In this document: piece by piece, positions 22,901 through 33,785 of the stretch
How the letters are laid out: every line of letters starts with the position of its first letter
How positions within the stretch are numbered: position 1 is the first letter of the stretch
Source: Polytrichum commune
Lineage: Eukaryota > Streptophyta > Polytrichopsida > Polytrichales > Polytrichaceae
Length of the DNA stretch: 64,000 nucleotides
Direction of reading: 5' to 3'
NCBI GenBank assembly: GCA_950295325.1
Contig: OX485807.1
Coordinates: 51,696,796-51,760,795 of the forward strand
Notes under the pieces: model-generated
Databases searched by the model: none
The model's input: only the letters and a program-made list of their open reading frames with translations
What the model was told of the DNA's origin: nothing
Position numbers and translations under genes: made by a program

Positions 22901-25187
22901 GTGGGCCTAAAACAAATACCTTCAGCTCTACACCCACTTCTTCTCAGACATTAAACATGTGATTAGTAATTCCAAGTTGAGGAGCTAGACATTTGGCTCA
23001 TAATTTGTAAAGCTCATACGAACATCCTTTATCCATTATGAAAATGAAAATTCTCTTTCTCCTGAATTGATCATACAGGTCCTTCAAATGATATTGAGTA
23101 CTGAATTTATAATAGTTCTAAACCTAAGCACGCAGTCTTTTCTCTTTTAAACACATTCCTTTTGGTACCCATTCTTAGATCCACACACTACTAAAATATA
23201 GGTGTCCGATGAAGACAAGTAACCAAAACATGCCAGCTTACCTTAGTCCAGTGATTTTTATAATCATCCCCATATCTTCCTCTTTCACATCCATTTACAG
23301 TTCATTATACCTTGCATTGAATCCCAAGCCTATCAGCGTTTTTATAAGCATATTTCTCCCTTGAGCAGGTGTTGGTGGGGTTGGCATCCTCACCTCGAGC
23401 TGTCAGCAAAGTTGTTCAACACATCAGGAGTGCAGGTGCAACTGTGAGCCTCATACAGTTTCTAGAAGCCCCACAACAGGATTTACGTGTGACATCAGTG
23501 AAGCTGCTGATGCTCCTGTCACCACACATGGATCAGGAACTTGCAGATGGTCTCCGTGTCACTACGAAACAGCTTGGGACAGTAATAAGGTTGCTTGCCT
23601 CAGAGGGCCCACTGGAGGAACAGGCAGCTGCGGCTCAGTTGCTGTCCAACTTGCCCATGAAGGACATCCATCTCACGCGGGCGATGCTGGATGAGAGTGC
23701 TCTGAGGTTGTTGATTAATCGGTTGGATGACTTAAAAAGGGGGATTGTCCGGATAGGAGATAGGCGTTACATGGCTTCTCTCCAGACAGGCATTGTGGGC
23801 ATCTTGGCACGCTTCACCTACGCTTTGGATGATCGAAGGATTCTAGACTTGGCGATTGAGAACAACCTGGCAGAGCTGTTCACATCCCTGTTGCAATCTG
23901 CAGGGCTGGATGATGTACAAATATCTGCAGCTCTGGCCTTGGAGAACCTTTCTGTGAAGTCGAAGCAGTTGTCCGAGGTACCAGATCTCCCACAACCCAA
24001 GGGAGTCTGGATGAACCTGTTTGGTTGTATTAAGAAGCCTCCTGCTCCCATTGGCCTCTGCCAAGTTCACTCTGGCGTGTGCTCTGCCAGGGAAACCTTC
24101 TGTCTCTTGTCTGCCAATGCGATTGTGCCCTTGGTTTCTTGCCTTGACCATAGAAATACAGGTGTTGTTGAAGCCTCTATTGGTGCCCTCTCAACATTAC
24201 TCATGGATACTGTGGACATCGAACGAGGCGCTGTGGTAAGCTGTCCCCTTATTATTTTACTTGGACCTAATAAATACAGCTTTAACTTTCTGTCCTCTTA
24301 TCAAATGTGAACCTTCTCTAGTATGTCATAGGTTGCATTCTACTGCTATCAGCAGCTTCTCAATATACAATGAGTTCCGTATTCTGACAATGGGCTGTTG
24401 AGGCAGGAGTCTAGACCAGTACTCTGTTATTTGTTTCATTAAGGTTTTGGTGGATGTGAGGTAGATGGGTCTGATTTGGTTACTTCTGTTATTTGCTACC
24501 TTATACTCCTCAAATTTGCGAGGTTGAATTTTTCCTACATCTGCAAATGTATTTGAAGATGCCTGGATGGATTAGCTCGAAATTCTTGGAGCTAATCTCA
24601 AATTGTTATGAATCTTCAAAGTCTGACAGTGAGCCATAAGAAGGCGACATAGGTCCCCTCAACTATGTTGACTATTGAACCTAGAATGGTTAACCTATAT
24701 TGGGCATGTAGTCCAATCTCTTTTAAACACTTATCTTTCTGGTGTACGTTCTGAGATCTGCACCTAACCACCCACCACTCAATTATAGGTGTCTAATTAA
24801 GGTAAGTGACCAACTAAGACCCACTTACCTAAGTACATGTGTCATGGAGTTGTTTTTCTCACTTTTGTAGTGTCCTGTAAATGAAACTTAGAGGTGGGCG
24901 TTTTTGTGTTTGTGCAGGTATTACAACAAATGGGTGGAACACAGCCAATTCTCGTCATCATGCAAGAGCATCAAACAGAAGTGCTGCGGCAAAGGGCAGT
25001 GTGGATGGTGGAGCGAATTCTGCGTAATGGAGATCTGGCTCGTGTCATCTCAGGGGACCCAAATGTGCACACTGCTCTTGTTGATGCCTTCCGTTACGGT
25101 AATAATACTGCCAAGCAGCTTGCGGAGAAGGCATTGAAGCACTTGAACAAAATCCCCATCTACTCTGGAGTGTTTGAAAAACCATAA
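19992..25187 (+). CDS. U-box/armadillo-repeat E3 ubiquitin ligase, PUB42-44 type
   Basis: Five coding exons join in frame: 19992-21191, 21704-22010, 22338-22777, 23369-24235, 24918-25187, giving about 1027 aa. All introns are GT-AG (donors AAG|GTGATA, AGG|GTATTT, CAG|GTTACT, GTG|GTAAGC). The ATG follows an acceptor by 13 bases. Residues ~1-240 are helical. The U-box lies at ~245-318 (FVCPLTKQVMQDPV, TYER.AIERWF, CPMTGQ); it recruits an E2 enzyme to ubiquitinate targets. ARM repeats fill the rest, with typical AAALKALRSLS, LANVVSSGG and EEQAAAAQLLSNLP helices, ending in a conserved-looking C-terminus (AEKALKHLNKIPIYSG). Length and layout match the long PUB42/43/44 proteins, whose member SAUL1 (PUB44) acts in senescence and defence at the membrane; the exact orthologue and target are unknown. 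No stop or frameshift is seen. Confidence 0.88.
23125..23249 (-). repeat. Dispersed repeat family, copy c (intron of U-box gene)
   Basis: Read on the - strand it gives TTGGTTACTTGTCTTCATC, GGACACCTATATTTTAGTAG, GTGTGTGGATCTAAGAATGG, TACCAAAAGGAATGTG and TTTAAAAGAG, in the same order as the other copies. It lies in the intron between 22777 and 23369. Confidence 0.65.
24675..24835 (-). repeat. Dispersed repeat family, copy d (intron of U-box gene)
   Basis: On the - strand: AAGTGGGTCTTAGTTGGTCAC, TTAGACACCTATAATTGAGTG, GTGGTTAGGTGCAGATCTCAG, TTTAAAAGAGATTGGACTAC, ATGCCCAATATAGG and CATTCTAGG. It lies in the last intron. Confidence 0.65.
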
Positions 25188-26281
25188 ATGGAACTCCAGC
25201 TCAATCTTTTAATCAAGTAGCGAGATCCCCCCTGTACACAAGCCTTGTATACCTCTCTCTGGAAGGGCAAAATGCTACAACCTTAATCTCTCTTGACGAG
25301 CTAAGTTGCTTGAGATCTGAACCCAGTATCTCTTGTTGGCAGGTCACTAACCCTTTTGTGCCACGTAGAAAGATCATGTGCCATGAGAGAGTGAGCCGAA
25401 GCATGGTCTTGATGTGATGACAAAATAATAGCTGGAAGGTTAGGAAAAGAAGATAAATTTCATTTTCTACATGAAAGAGGATCCGATTTTCTCCATGCTA
25501 CACTTGTACTGGTGGCAGTCTCCATAAAATTTGCTCTTGTTCCTGTGAGCCTGAGTTGGTATTGCTGCCCCTGGACCCCACATTGGTGCTAGCTAACAAA
25601 ACGGCTAAGAAGTTCCAAGGTGTTAATTGGCAGTGGCCGTGAAGCTTTCACTTGGATGCCTGCAACTGGTGGTTACTTTGCAGGGAGTAAACTTGTGTTT
25701 ATTTTCTACTTTCCAGTGCCCTGACTTTGCCCAGCAACGTTCAACTTCTCCAAAGTGTCATGGGCTCGCCTGCCTTCGTCAACCAGTGAGCAAACTCTGT
25801 TCTCAATCTCATTACCTACCCAATTTGATTCTTTGAGATATTGTAGGCCATGGCAATAGGTTGGCAAGCATGCTGGCGAGAGCATGTCTATTTTGTCTCA
25901 CTGCGTGAGATGGGTTGACAAATCGTTATAGGACAATCACTAAGGCAATTATTTGGTTACTTTCAATTTTTTTATAAAAGAGGAGTTTTGGGTCTGGATT
26001 TGCTTAGCATTATTTTTGGTGCTCTCTTACTCAGGGAGACTTGATTTGTAGACACTGTGATAGAGGTCTGTACTTGGCCACAAACTCCTCTATGTCATCA
26101 TCAAGAAGCGTATGTGTGACGCCACTGTTTTCTGTGACAAAGATGATGCTGTCTGCAACCGGGTTACTGTTTTTCAGAAACAAAGATTCTTCATGTGTAC
26201 CTTATGTAAAACTGTACTGGGATTTTGTTGCATATTGGCACATGGACATCTTCGTGGATACATGATCTTCGTGGATACATG
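25188..26281 (+). other. 3' UTR and downstream of the U-box gene; no further gene
   Basis: The 3' UTR of the U-box gene starts at 25188. No strong reading frame is seen. A 17-bp direct repeat (ATCTTCGTGGATACATG, 26249 and 26266) ends right at the junction with the copied retrotransposon fragment at 26282. Confidence 0.5.
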
Positions 26282-27048
26282 ATTCTCCCATACCTATCGG
26301 AGCATATTGAAATGGCTTATTATTCACGTGATGTATGGATTCGCTCAAAGTGGTTTCTTTCTCTGTCTCATAACCATCATCACTAGTGAACTCCGCTTCC
26401 TCGTCTTGGGTTTCACCGTGATATTGGGTAGGAAATAAAGGCAAGACTATTTTCCTTAACCCTCTCCCAATGGTCAGTGTACCTTTTCCCCAATCTTCTT
26501 TGGCGTGTGCATCCAGCAACCACGTACGTCCAAGAAGTCCTGGGTAAGATTGTACACCATCCATTGTTTTGAAAACAACGTAATCTATTTTATATTCAAT
26601 ATTTGCAACAAGGGTTGCTATCTGTTCTAACACTCCAACAGGTTTAACTCGACTACTATCAGCCATTTTAAGAATGATGGTGGTGGAAACTATGTTGGAT
26701 ATTCCTAACTCATTCATTGTTTCCACATTCATCAAATTGACACTCGATCCTGTGTCAATTTGGAATCCTGGTATAAGGGCGCCTCCTATAATAACGTCTA
26801 CCGTTGGGGCTCCCGGATCTCTACTTAAGGTAATGTCGTGCACCGTTACCGGTCTAGGTCTCCTACGTACCATAGATGAGCTTAGGGAACTACGACATTG
26901 TGGGGCAACGGCTAACAATTGTTTCATTGTGATAGTCGGTTGTAATTTATCTAAGTCTTCCATAATATCATACGGTTTAAGGTCCTTAGATAACATCATC
27001 GTTCGGGATGATCGAGATGATGTTACCTTAGCCTTAGGCCTCTCTTTC
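26282..27048 (-). repeat. Perfect 767-bp copy of the Ty3 protease region
   Basis: Identical by eye to 30760-31526 along its whole length, in the same orientation and 4478 bp away. It holds the retroviral-type aspartic protease core (QIDTGSSVNLMN) and flanking pol sequence, about 255 codons with no start or stop of its own. The first mismatches are 26281 against 30759 and 27049 against 31527. It ends at a 17-bp direct repeat. It is best read as a templated or ectopically copied insertion, not a gene. Confidence 0.92.
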
Positions 27049-27704
27049 TGAAATCGGGTGATGTCTCTCCCTGCTTGCCTAATTGCCTGTGATTGTCGCT
27101 CACACTCTCAATCTGGCTATGGCCCTGTGGTGATCGTCCACTCTCTGTGCAATTGTCTCACACTGGTTGGGTTTAGACATTACCTCCTGACTATAGCCTA
27201 CTCTGTCTGAGTATTGCCTTCGCGTGCCGCCATTCAGCTGGTTGATTCGACAAGATGGTGACTTCAGCCTCTTCTTGGCATGATGATTCGGTTGCCAATT
27301 GCCCACCTTGTGTATCATGATTAGTACTTGGCAAATCCCAACTACTTATTACTCCTGATTTTACATTTTGATGACTAAATCTTGGTTTATGGCATGATGA
27401 CTTAATCATGACATTACCAACCTTTGTTGGCTCATGATTATAGCCACACATTCCTTTACATTCTCATTCCAGACCATAGCCCTTACGACGATTTGCCCCC
27501 AGAATTCTGACTTAATGACTAACATTCGGCTATAATGTAGCATTAACTTGTTAGTTCCGTCAAATTTCTCAAAACTTTAAAAATGTAAAATATAATAATT
27601 CCAGATTATTGGAACTTAATATTAATGTATGCAATAATGTTATTGTTATAATGTTAATGTAACAAAATTTAATGTTACCTAACTAACTAATCTAATTATA
27701 ACTA
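27049..27704 (-). other. Sequence beyond the - strand polypurine tract; expected start of the 3' LTR
   Basis: If 27705-27716 is the polypurine tract, the 3' LTR should start here. The sequence has no TG start at the tract and, by eye, no match to the sequence right of 34847 that follows the primer site. It is AT-rich near the tract, and further left holds phrases such as GACCATAGCCCTTACGACG. It could be a diverged, recombined or foreign LTR. No coding frame is supported. Confidence 0.4.
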
Positions 27705-27716
27705 CCTCCCCCCCTT
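27705..27716 (-). promoter_or_regulatory. Candidate polypurine tract of the - strand Ty3 element
   Basis: On the - strand AAGGGGGGGAGG, about 20 bp after the gag-pol stop codon. It is the only strong purine run near the 3' end of the coding region. Confidence 0.55.
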
Positions 27717-27736
27717 ATTAACACGACTAACTGTCC

Positions 27737-30700
27737 TCAGTTAGTATGATAAACTTTAAGACGATTCCCATTAATGCGAGTAGCCAATGGCCGTCCTTGG
27801 AAATCTTCCAGGTCACATGATCCATTCTCGTAGGCTTTAACTACCTTATAGGGTCCTTGCCAACGAATTTTGAACTTACCTGGAAACTTTTGAAATCGAC
27901 TGTCATAAAGAAGAACCAAATCATTGTCCGAGATGATTTTATTTTTCATTTTACTATCGTAATAAGTTTTACGCCATTTTTGCATGGCAGCCGTGTTAAG
28001 ATAGGCTTGCCCACGGATTTCATCCAATTGCTCTAACATGGCTATTCGCTCCTCTAATGACTTAGAATCATCTAACCTTTCTTCCAACGCTATTCGCAAG
28101 GAGGGTAATTCCAATTCAATTGGTAGGATTGCTTCTTGTCCGTAAACCAATTGAAAGGGAGTGAATTTAGTGGTAACCTTATAAGCCGTGCGATATGCCC
28201 ATAAGGCATCTAATAGCTTGACGTCCCAATCAACCATAGAGCCTTGGACAGTTTTAGTAATGATTTTACATAAAATGCCATTAGTTTTTTCAGTTTGTCC
28301 ATTTGCTCTTGGATGGTAGGGGGTGGTCAGACGATGTTTAATCTTATATTTGTCCGTTAATAATTCAATAACATCATTGACAAAATGGGTACCCCTATCA
28401 CTAATGAGCTCTCGGGGACAACCAAAACGTGAGATTATATTAGCTTTAAGAAACTTAGCTACCGTTTCTTTATCATCACGTTTAGTGGCTTCAGCCTCAG
28501 CCCATTTAGTGGCGTAGTCTGTGGCAACTAAAATATAACGATGTCTTCCACTTTTACTGGGAGGGTTAATCGGACCAACGAAATCAATTCCCCATTTCTC
28601 GAAGGGTGCTAATGCTAGGATAGGGTGCAAGGGCATTGCCGATGTTTCGGTAGGCCTGCCCACTCTTTGACAAACATCACACTGTCTAGCATAAGTGACA
28701 CAATCATGAAATAGGGTGGGCCACCAATATCCTGCTTGCAAGACCTTCCGAGCCGTGACATTACCAGCAAAATGACCTCCTGCTGGATCACTATGACATC
28801 CTTGTAAAATCAAAGGTATTTCCGAATTCATGATGCACCGTCTCAATATGCCATCCTTGCCCTTTTTGTATAGTGTGTCGGCAATGATAGAATATGGAGC
28901 CGTTTTAAACATCAGACGCTGTTGTTGTTTCTTAGAGAGTCCTTCAGGAAAGGTATTGGTTTGCAAATAATTAATTATCTCAGCGTATTCATGAGACACC
29001 TTTTCTATGAAGAATAATTCTGCATCAGGGAAGGAATCATCGATGGGTTCAGTACCTAGTGCATCACTTAACCGTGATAAATGGTCTGCATTAGCATGAC
29101 TTTTACCAGGTCGGACTTGGATGGTAAAATTAAACTCCTGTAATAATAATACCCATCTTGCTATCCTCCCACTTAACTGAGGTTTGTTTATCATGTATTT
29201 GAGGGCATCGTGATCCACATGGAACACAAACTTATACCCTAACAAATAATGTCTGAATTTTTGAACTGAGAATATCATTCCTAAGGCTTCTCGCTCCGTG
29301 ACTGTGTAATTTCGCTCAGCTTGAACTAGTTGACGACTCGCGAAATATATGGGATGGTCGTGGCCTTTTTCGTCTTTTTGGCTCAATACGGCTCCGACGG
29401 CCACGTTAGACGCATCCACATATACTTCGAAGTCCTTTTCCCAATTAGGGGCAACTAATATTGGGGCGGAAATTAATTTCTTTTTAAGCGTGTTAAAAGC
29501 TTCCATACATGCTTGAGTCCACACGGGAGGGGTGTCGGTTCTTTTTAACAATTCAGTCAATGGCATGGCAATGACGGAATAGCGAAAAATGAAACGACGA
29601 TAATAGCCCGTGTGTCCTAAGAATCCCTTGACCTCTGAAACGGTGGTGGGCACAGGTAATGAGGAGATTATTGCAATTTTCTCAGGATCAGTTGCGACTC
29701 CTTGTTTTGATATAATATGGCCTACCAACCTTCCAAATGGTACCAGAAAAACTGACTTTGCAGTGTTAATAGAAATCCCAACTGCCATACACTCATCAAA
29801 GCACTCTTGGAGGTGTCGTGCATGTTTATCTTTAGTGCTATACACTGCGAAATCGTCCAAGAATACTTCCATTGTTCGATGAAGGTATTTTTGAAATGTA
29901 TTAACCCCCAATCTAGAAAAAGTTCCAGGGGAATTACACATACCAAAAGGCATGCGGGCATAAGCAAAGATACCCCATGGTGTTGTAAAGGCAGTTAGGG
30001 GACGGTGGGGTGGATATATCGAAATTTGATTGTATCCTGAAAATCCATCCATGAAGGAATAACAATCGTATCCTGCCACTCCATCTAACATGCTATCTGT
30101 AAATGGTAAGGGGAAGTAATATTTCTTTGTCACACTATTCAACCTCCTATAGTCCACACATATTCGCAGCTTGCCATTTTTCTTTGGCACTACGACTATG
30201 GGCGACACCCATTCACTATAGGGTATAGGATAGATGATACCGACCTCTAATAATTTATCAACTTCTTCTTTGACCAATAAGGAGTATTTGGGGTTCATTC
30301 GGTATTGCCTTTGTCGGACGGGAGTTGTTCCTGATTCTAACACAATCTTGTGCTCACAAATTTCGGGTGGTACTCCTCTCAAATCTTTATATGTCCATGC
30401 GAAAACCTTGATATTCTTTTTAAAGAAATCCCTCCAGAAATTCCACTCCTTGTCGGTTAATTCCTCATAAACTTTTATTATACGAGGTGGGCCGTCATCA
30501 GCCAAATTCATGTCTTTACACACATTTTTAACCACATAATTTTTGACAGGTTGATCAGACTCAAACATGGTGGGCTCCCACTTCTTAGCTAACTCATCCT
30601 TAAATATTATTTCGGACTTGGTATCTTGTTGTACCATATGGACGACTCTTAGCTTATCATAATCAGGCATTCCTGCGGAGTGAATCGTGTTGACTGGCAA

Positions 30701-33457
30701 TGTGTTCTGCCATGCTAAAATAACATCGTCGGAATCGCCATCGCCAAGTGCGCAAAAGTATTCTCCCATACCTATCGGAGCATATTGAAATGGCTTATTA
30801 TTCACGTGATGTATGGATTCGCTCAAAGTGGTTTCTTTCTCTGTCTCATAACCATCATCACTAGTGAACTCCGCTTCCTCGTCTTGGGTTTCACCGTGAT
30901 ATTGGGTAGGAAATAAAGGCAAGACTATTTTCCTTAACCCTCTCCCAATGGTCAGTGTACCTTTTCCCCAATCTTCTTTGGCGTGTGCATCCAGCAACCA
31001 CGTACGTCCAAGAAGTCCTGGGTAAGATTGTACACCATCCATTGTTTTGAAAACAACGTAATCTATTTTATATTCAATATTTGCAACAAGGGTTGCTATC
31101 TGTTCTAACACTCCAACAGGTTTAACTCGACTACTATCAGCCATTTTAAGAATGATGGTGGTGGAAACTATGTTGGATATTCCTAACTCATTCATTGTTT
31201 CCACATTCATCAAATTGACACTCGATCCTGTGTCAATTTGGAATCCTGGTATAAGGGCGCCTCCTATAATAACGTCTACCGTTGGGGCTCCCGGATCTCT
31301 ACTTAAGGTAATGTCGTGCACCGTTACCGGTCTAGGTCTCCTACGTACCATAGATGAGCTTAGGGAACTACGACATTGTGGGGCAACGGCTAACAATTGT
31401 TTCATTGTGATAGTCGGTTGTAATTTATCTAAGTCTTCCATAATATCATACGGTTTAAGGTCCTTAGATAACATCATCGTTCGGGATGATCGAGATGATG
31501 TTACCTTAGCCTTAGGCCTCTCTTTCCTCGCTAAGGTTTTTAACCGAGATGGAAGAGAATTATTCGACACGATGGGTGTATAATTAAAGACAGGGGGATT
31601 AGCAATTACCGACGGTGAAGGAATTGGAGTCGGTTCATCATTAACTACCACAGGCGGTTTATCCTTCGTAGTCCCAATCAAAGGTGCTTGGGAATACTCA
31701 GAGAGACTCGTTTCCACATCACTATGTTGTCCATTAAACCTCTCGGTACTAGACCCGTTCTGTTGTTTTGAGGGTGGCTTCCGGGATCTAGTGGTCACTA
31801 CACTCACTTCTTCGTCTATCCTCTGGGAGTGCTGAACTCTATGGACATTACGATCTCGTTCATCATCCTCTTGTATCGTTACATGTTTGCCCTTTTTATA
31901 ATCCCTATCGGATGGAGGACCTTCCTTCCGGGGTTGATTACACTCCGCTGTAGGGTGTCCTGCTTCTTTACAATTTCCACACAATGGGATATATTGTTGA
32001 ACCTTTCTAGGATTGGGACAATCTCCCGCGTAATGACCTATCTCTCCACAACGAAAACACACTACATATTGATTAGGCATAGGTGTCTTGTAATTTTGGG
32101 TTCGGGGGTTGTAAGGAGGACCCCTCCAGTTTGGTGGTTGATTAGTCTCACCCCAAGTTGGTTGATTCCCAAAATTTAGAGGCACTGGCCGGCGGTTAAA
32201 GTTTCTTTTAGGGTTATATCCGGCGTTGGGCATATTGCCCATTCTCTCTTGTTGCCAAGGCCGTGACTGATTGGTCTCTATCTGATTGACCGCGCGATTT
32301 TTAGGTAGATTCCAACACTCGTTAACTGAATGGTTCCCTCCACAAAAAGTACATTTAACTCGTAGGCCTTTTGGGGTGGGACACTCATTCGATAAATGAC
32401 CGTGACCCTTACAATTGTTACACCATATGTTGGTTCTCTCTTCAGTGGGTGGAGGTCTTTTATTAGCTCCTCTTGTGATCTTGACCTCTAGATCGGCTAA
32501 TTTCTTCGTGATGTCCATCAAAGCTAACTCTTGGGAATTGGACTGGGGTACTGGAGCATGTTTAGTTATGATCCTCGGTGGCACAAATAAATCCGCACTA
32601 GGATGCTTAAATTGGGTAGCGTCAACCATTGGCTTAGCACCTGGATATGTCAATGATTGACCGGGTAAAACCGGATGATAAAACTGATCATTCATAGGCT
32701 GGTCATAAAAGTCGTTATTGTAATTATCAAAGGTATAACGATCTTCTACGCGGGACTCCTCCCAAGCTTTCGCCAAGGTGAAGGCCGCCTCAGCCGTAGC
32801 TGGAGCCCGTTCTCTCACATACAATTTCAACTCGAAAGGATATAGACCCCCTATAAATATGTTCCGTAAGAAATTATCCGGGATCTGGTGATTAGGCATT
32901 CTCAATAATATGTCACTCATCCTCCCCCAATAACTGTCAATGGTTTCATTTATACCCATTCGAATAGTTCTTAACTTCTCCATTAAACTATTTACAAACC
33001 CTAAGGGTCTAAAATATTGAAGGAATGCATTCTTAAGAGCATTCCAGTCAGCGAATTGGGCTTGACGGGAATACCATAAGAAAGCATTCTCTTGCAATGT
33101 TGCTGCAAATACCTCCATCGTTTTGTCCGGAGGTACACTATTTGCAGCACATGCAATCTCAAATTTCCTCACGTGGACATCAGGGTCTGTTCCTGGTCTA
33201 CCCTGGAAATACGGCAAATTTACTATACTATTGATCCTAGGAGGATTAGCCGCCATATTGGGAAGTGGTACGGCAGGTGGGGTTACGGGTCGTAAGGGAG
33301 GAGATGTTAATTGTGTATTAAGTGGTGGAGGGGGTATTAATTGTGCTATGGGTACTAATGGTGAATAAGGTGTGAACAATGGGTTGCCTTGTATATTAGC
33401 GTAAATTGACGTGTCAAGTATAGGAGATGGTGTACGTTCATAGGCGGTAGTCCACAA
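27737..33457 (-). CDS. Ty3 gag-pol polyprotein, 1906 codons, uninterrupted
   Basis: One frame with no stop encodes the whole replication machinery. Gag capsid region: ~residues 70-250 (NLPYFQGRPGTDPDVH, WNALKNAFLQYFRP). Four CCHC-type zinc knuckles lie at ~344-358, 368-381, 466-480 and 492-506. Protease: QIDTGSSVNLMN near 739. Reverse transcriptase: LRICVDYRRLNSVTKKYYFP near 1100 and catalytic FLDDFAVYS near 1196. RNase H starts YVDASNVAVGAVLSQ near 1341. Integrase: one H2C2 finger (HSDPAGGH to CDVC, ~1560-1592), then DFVGP, SDRGTHF and NGQTEK with exactly 35 residues between the second Asp and Glu. GPY/F-type end: KIRWQGPYKV. The first ATG is codon 68 (33256); the frame is open upstream to 33493, so the true start is unclear. 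No frameshift separates gag from pol. Confidence 0.93.
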   Translation of the reverse strand: MWTTAYERTPSPILDTSIYANIQGNPLFTPYSPLVPIAQLIPPPPLNTQLTSPPLRPVTPPAVPLPNMAANPPRINSIVNLPYFQGRPGTDPDVHVRKFEIACAANSVPPDKTMEVFAATLQENAFLWYSRQAQFADWNALKNAFLQYFRPLGFVNSLMEKLRTIRMGINETIDSYWGRMSDILLRMPNHQIPDNFLRNIFIGGLYPFELKLYVRERAPATAEAAFTLAKAWEESRVEDRYTFDNYNNDFYDQPMNDQFYHPVLPGQSLTYPGAKPMVDATQFKHPSADLFVPPRIITKHAPVPQSNSQELALMDITKKLADLEVKITRGANKRPPPTEERTNIWCNNCKGHGHLSNECPTPKGLRVKCTFCGGNHSVNECWNLPKNRAVNQIETNQSRPWQQERMGNMPNAGYNPKRNFNRRPVPLNFGNQPTWGETNQPPNWRGPPYNPRTQNYKTPMPNQYVVCFRCGEIGHYAGDCPNPRKVQQYIPLCGNCKEAGHPTAECNQPRKEGPPSDRDYKKGKHVTIQEDDERDRNVHRVQHSQRIDEEVSVVTTRSRKPPSKQQNGSSTERFNGQHSDVETSLSEYSQAPLIGTTKDKPPVVVNDEPTPIPSPSVIANPPVFNYTPIVSNNSLPSRLKTLARKERPKAKVTSSRSSRTMMLSKDLKPYDIMEDLDKLQPTITMKQLLAVAPQCRSSLSSSMVRRRPRPVTVHDITLSRDPGAPTVDVIIGGALIPGFQIDTGSSVNLMNVETMNELGISNIVSTTIILKMADSSRVKPVGVLEQIATLVANIEYKIDYVVFKTMDGVQSYPGLLGRTWLLDAHAKEDWGKGTLTIGRGLRKIVLPLFPTQYHGETQDEEAEFTSDDGYETEKETTLSESIHHVNNKPFQYAPIGMGEYFCALGDGDSDDVILAWQNTLPVNTIHSAGMPDYDKLRVVHMVQQDTKSEIIFKDELAKKWEPTMFESDQPVKNYVVKNVCKDMNLADDGPPRIIKVYEELTDKEWNFWRDFFKKNIKVFAWTYKDLRGVPPEICEHKIVLESGTTPVRQRQYRMNPKYSLLVKEEVDKLLEVGIIYPIPYSEWVSPIVVVPKKNGKLRICVDYRRLNSVTKKYYFPLPFTDSMLDGVAGYDCYSFMDGFSGYNQISIYPPHRPLTAFTTPWGIFAYARMPFGMCNSPGTFSRLGVNTFQKYLHRTMEVFLDDFAVYSTKDKHARHLQECFDECMAVGISINTAKSVFLVPFGRLVGHIISKQGVATDPEKIAIISSLPVPTTVSEVKGFLGHTGYYRRFIFRYSVIAMPLTELLKRTDTPPVWTQACMEAFNTLKKKLISAPILVAPNWEKDFEVYVDASNVAVGAVLSQKDEKGHDHPIYFASRQLVQAERNYTVTEREALGMIFSVQKFRHYLLGYKFVFHVDHDALKYMINKPQLSGRIARWVLLLQEFNFTIQVRPGKSHANADHLSRLSDALGTEPIDDSFPDAELFFIEKVSHEYAEIINYLQTNTFPEGLSKKQQQRLMFKTAPYSIIADTLYKKGKDGILRRCIMNSEIPLILQGCHSDPAGGHFAGNVTARKVLQAGYWWPTLFHDCVTYARQCDVCQRVGRPTETSAMPLHPILALAPFEKWGIDFVGPINPPSKSGRHRYILVATDYATKWAEAEATKRDDKETVAKFLKANIISRFGCPRELISDRGTHFVNDVIELLTDKYKIKHRLTTPYHPRANGQTEKTNGILCKIITKTVQGSMVDWDVKLLDALWAYRTAYKVTTKFTPFQLVYGQEAILPIELELPSLRIALEERLDDSKSLEERIAMLEQLDEIRGQAYLNTAAMQKWRKTYYDSKMKNKIISDNDLVLLYDSRFQKFPGKFKIRWQGPYKVVKAYENGSCDLEDFQGRPLATRINGNRLKVYHTN

Positions 33458-33785
33458 CGATGGTGTAGGGGAACTGGTAAGAGGGGTTATATCAGAAAAT
33501 AAAACTTTTGGGGATAAGAAATCTCTCTCAACACTTGTTGTCGGTTTATCTACAGGCGTCTGGAAATTCCCTCCTGAACCACTACCAGAAACTCCCCTTA
33601 CTACGTCTAAAAATGGTTGAACCCAACTTCTTCTCTTTTCCTGTAATTGTTTCCTATACTCTCTGGCTGCTGCTCTATCTTCTCTAGCTTTATCACTAGC
33701 TGCTTTCCTTACGGATGCAGATTGAGAATGAGATTTTTCATGAGCGGATTCCAGTTTGACTATTTTTCTCTAAATATTTAGCGTC

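Noticed and set aside
23181..23200. CACTACTAAAA as a second CACTA terminus
   Set aside because: It lies in the middle of a dispersed repeat copy, and the bases depart from the terminus consensus after CACTACTA.
26202..26999. Separate aspartic protease gene on the - strand
   Set aside because: It is an identical, unbounded copy of the polyprotein segment at 30760-31526, with no start, promoter or own stop.
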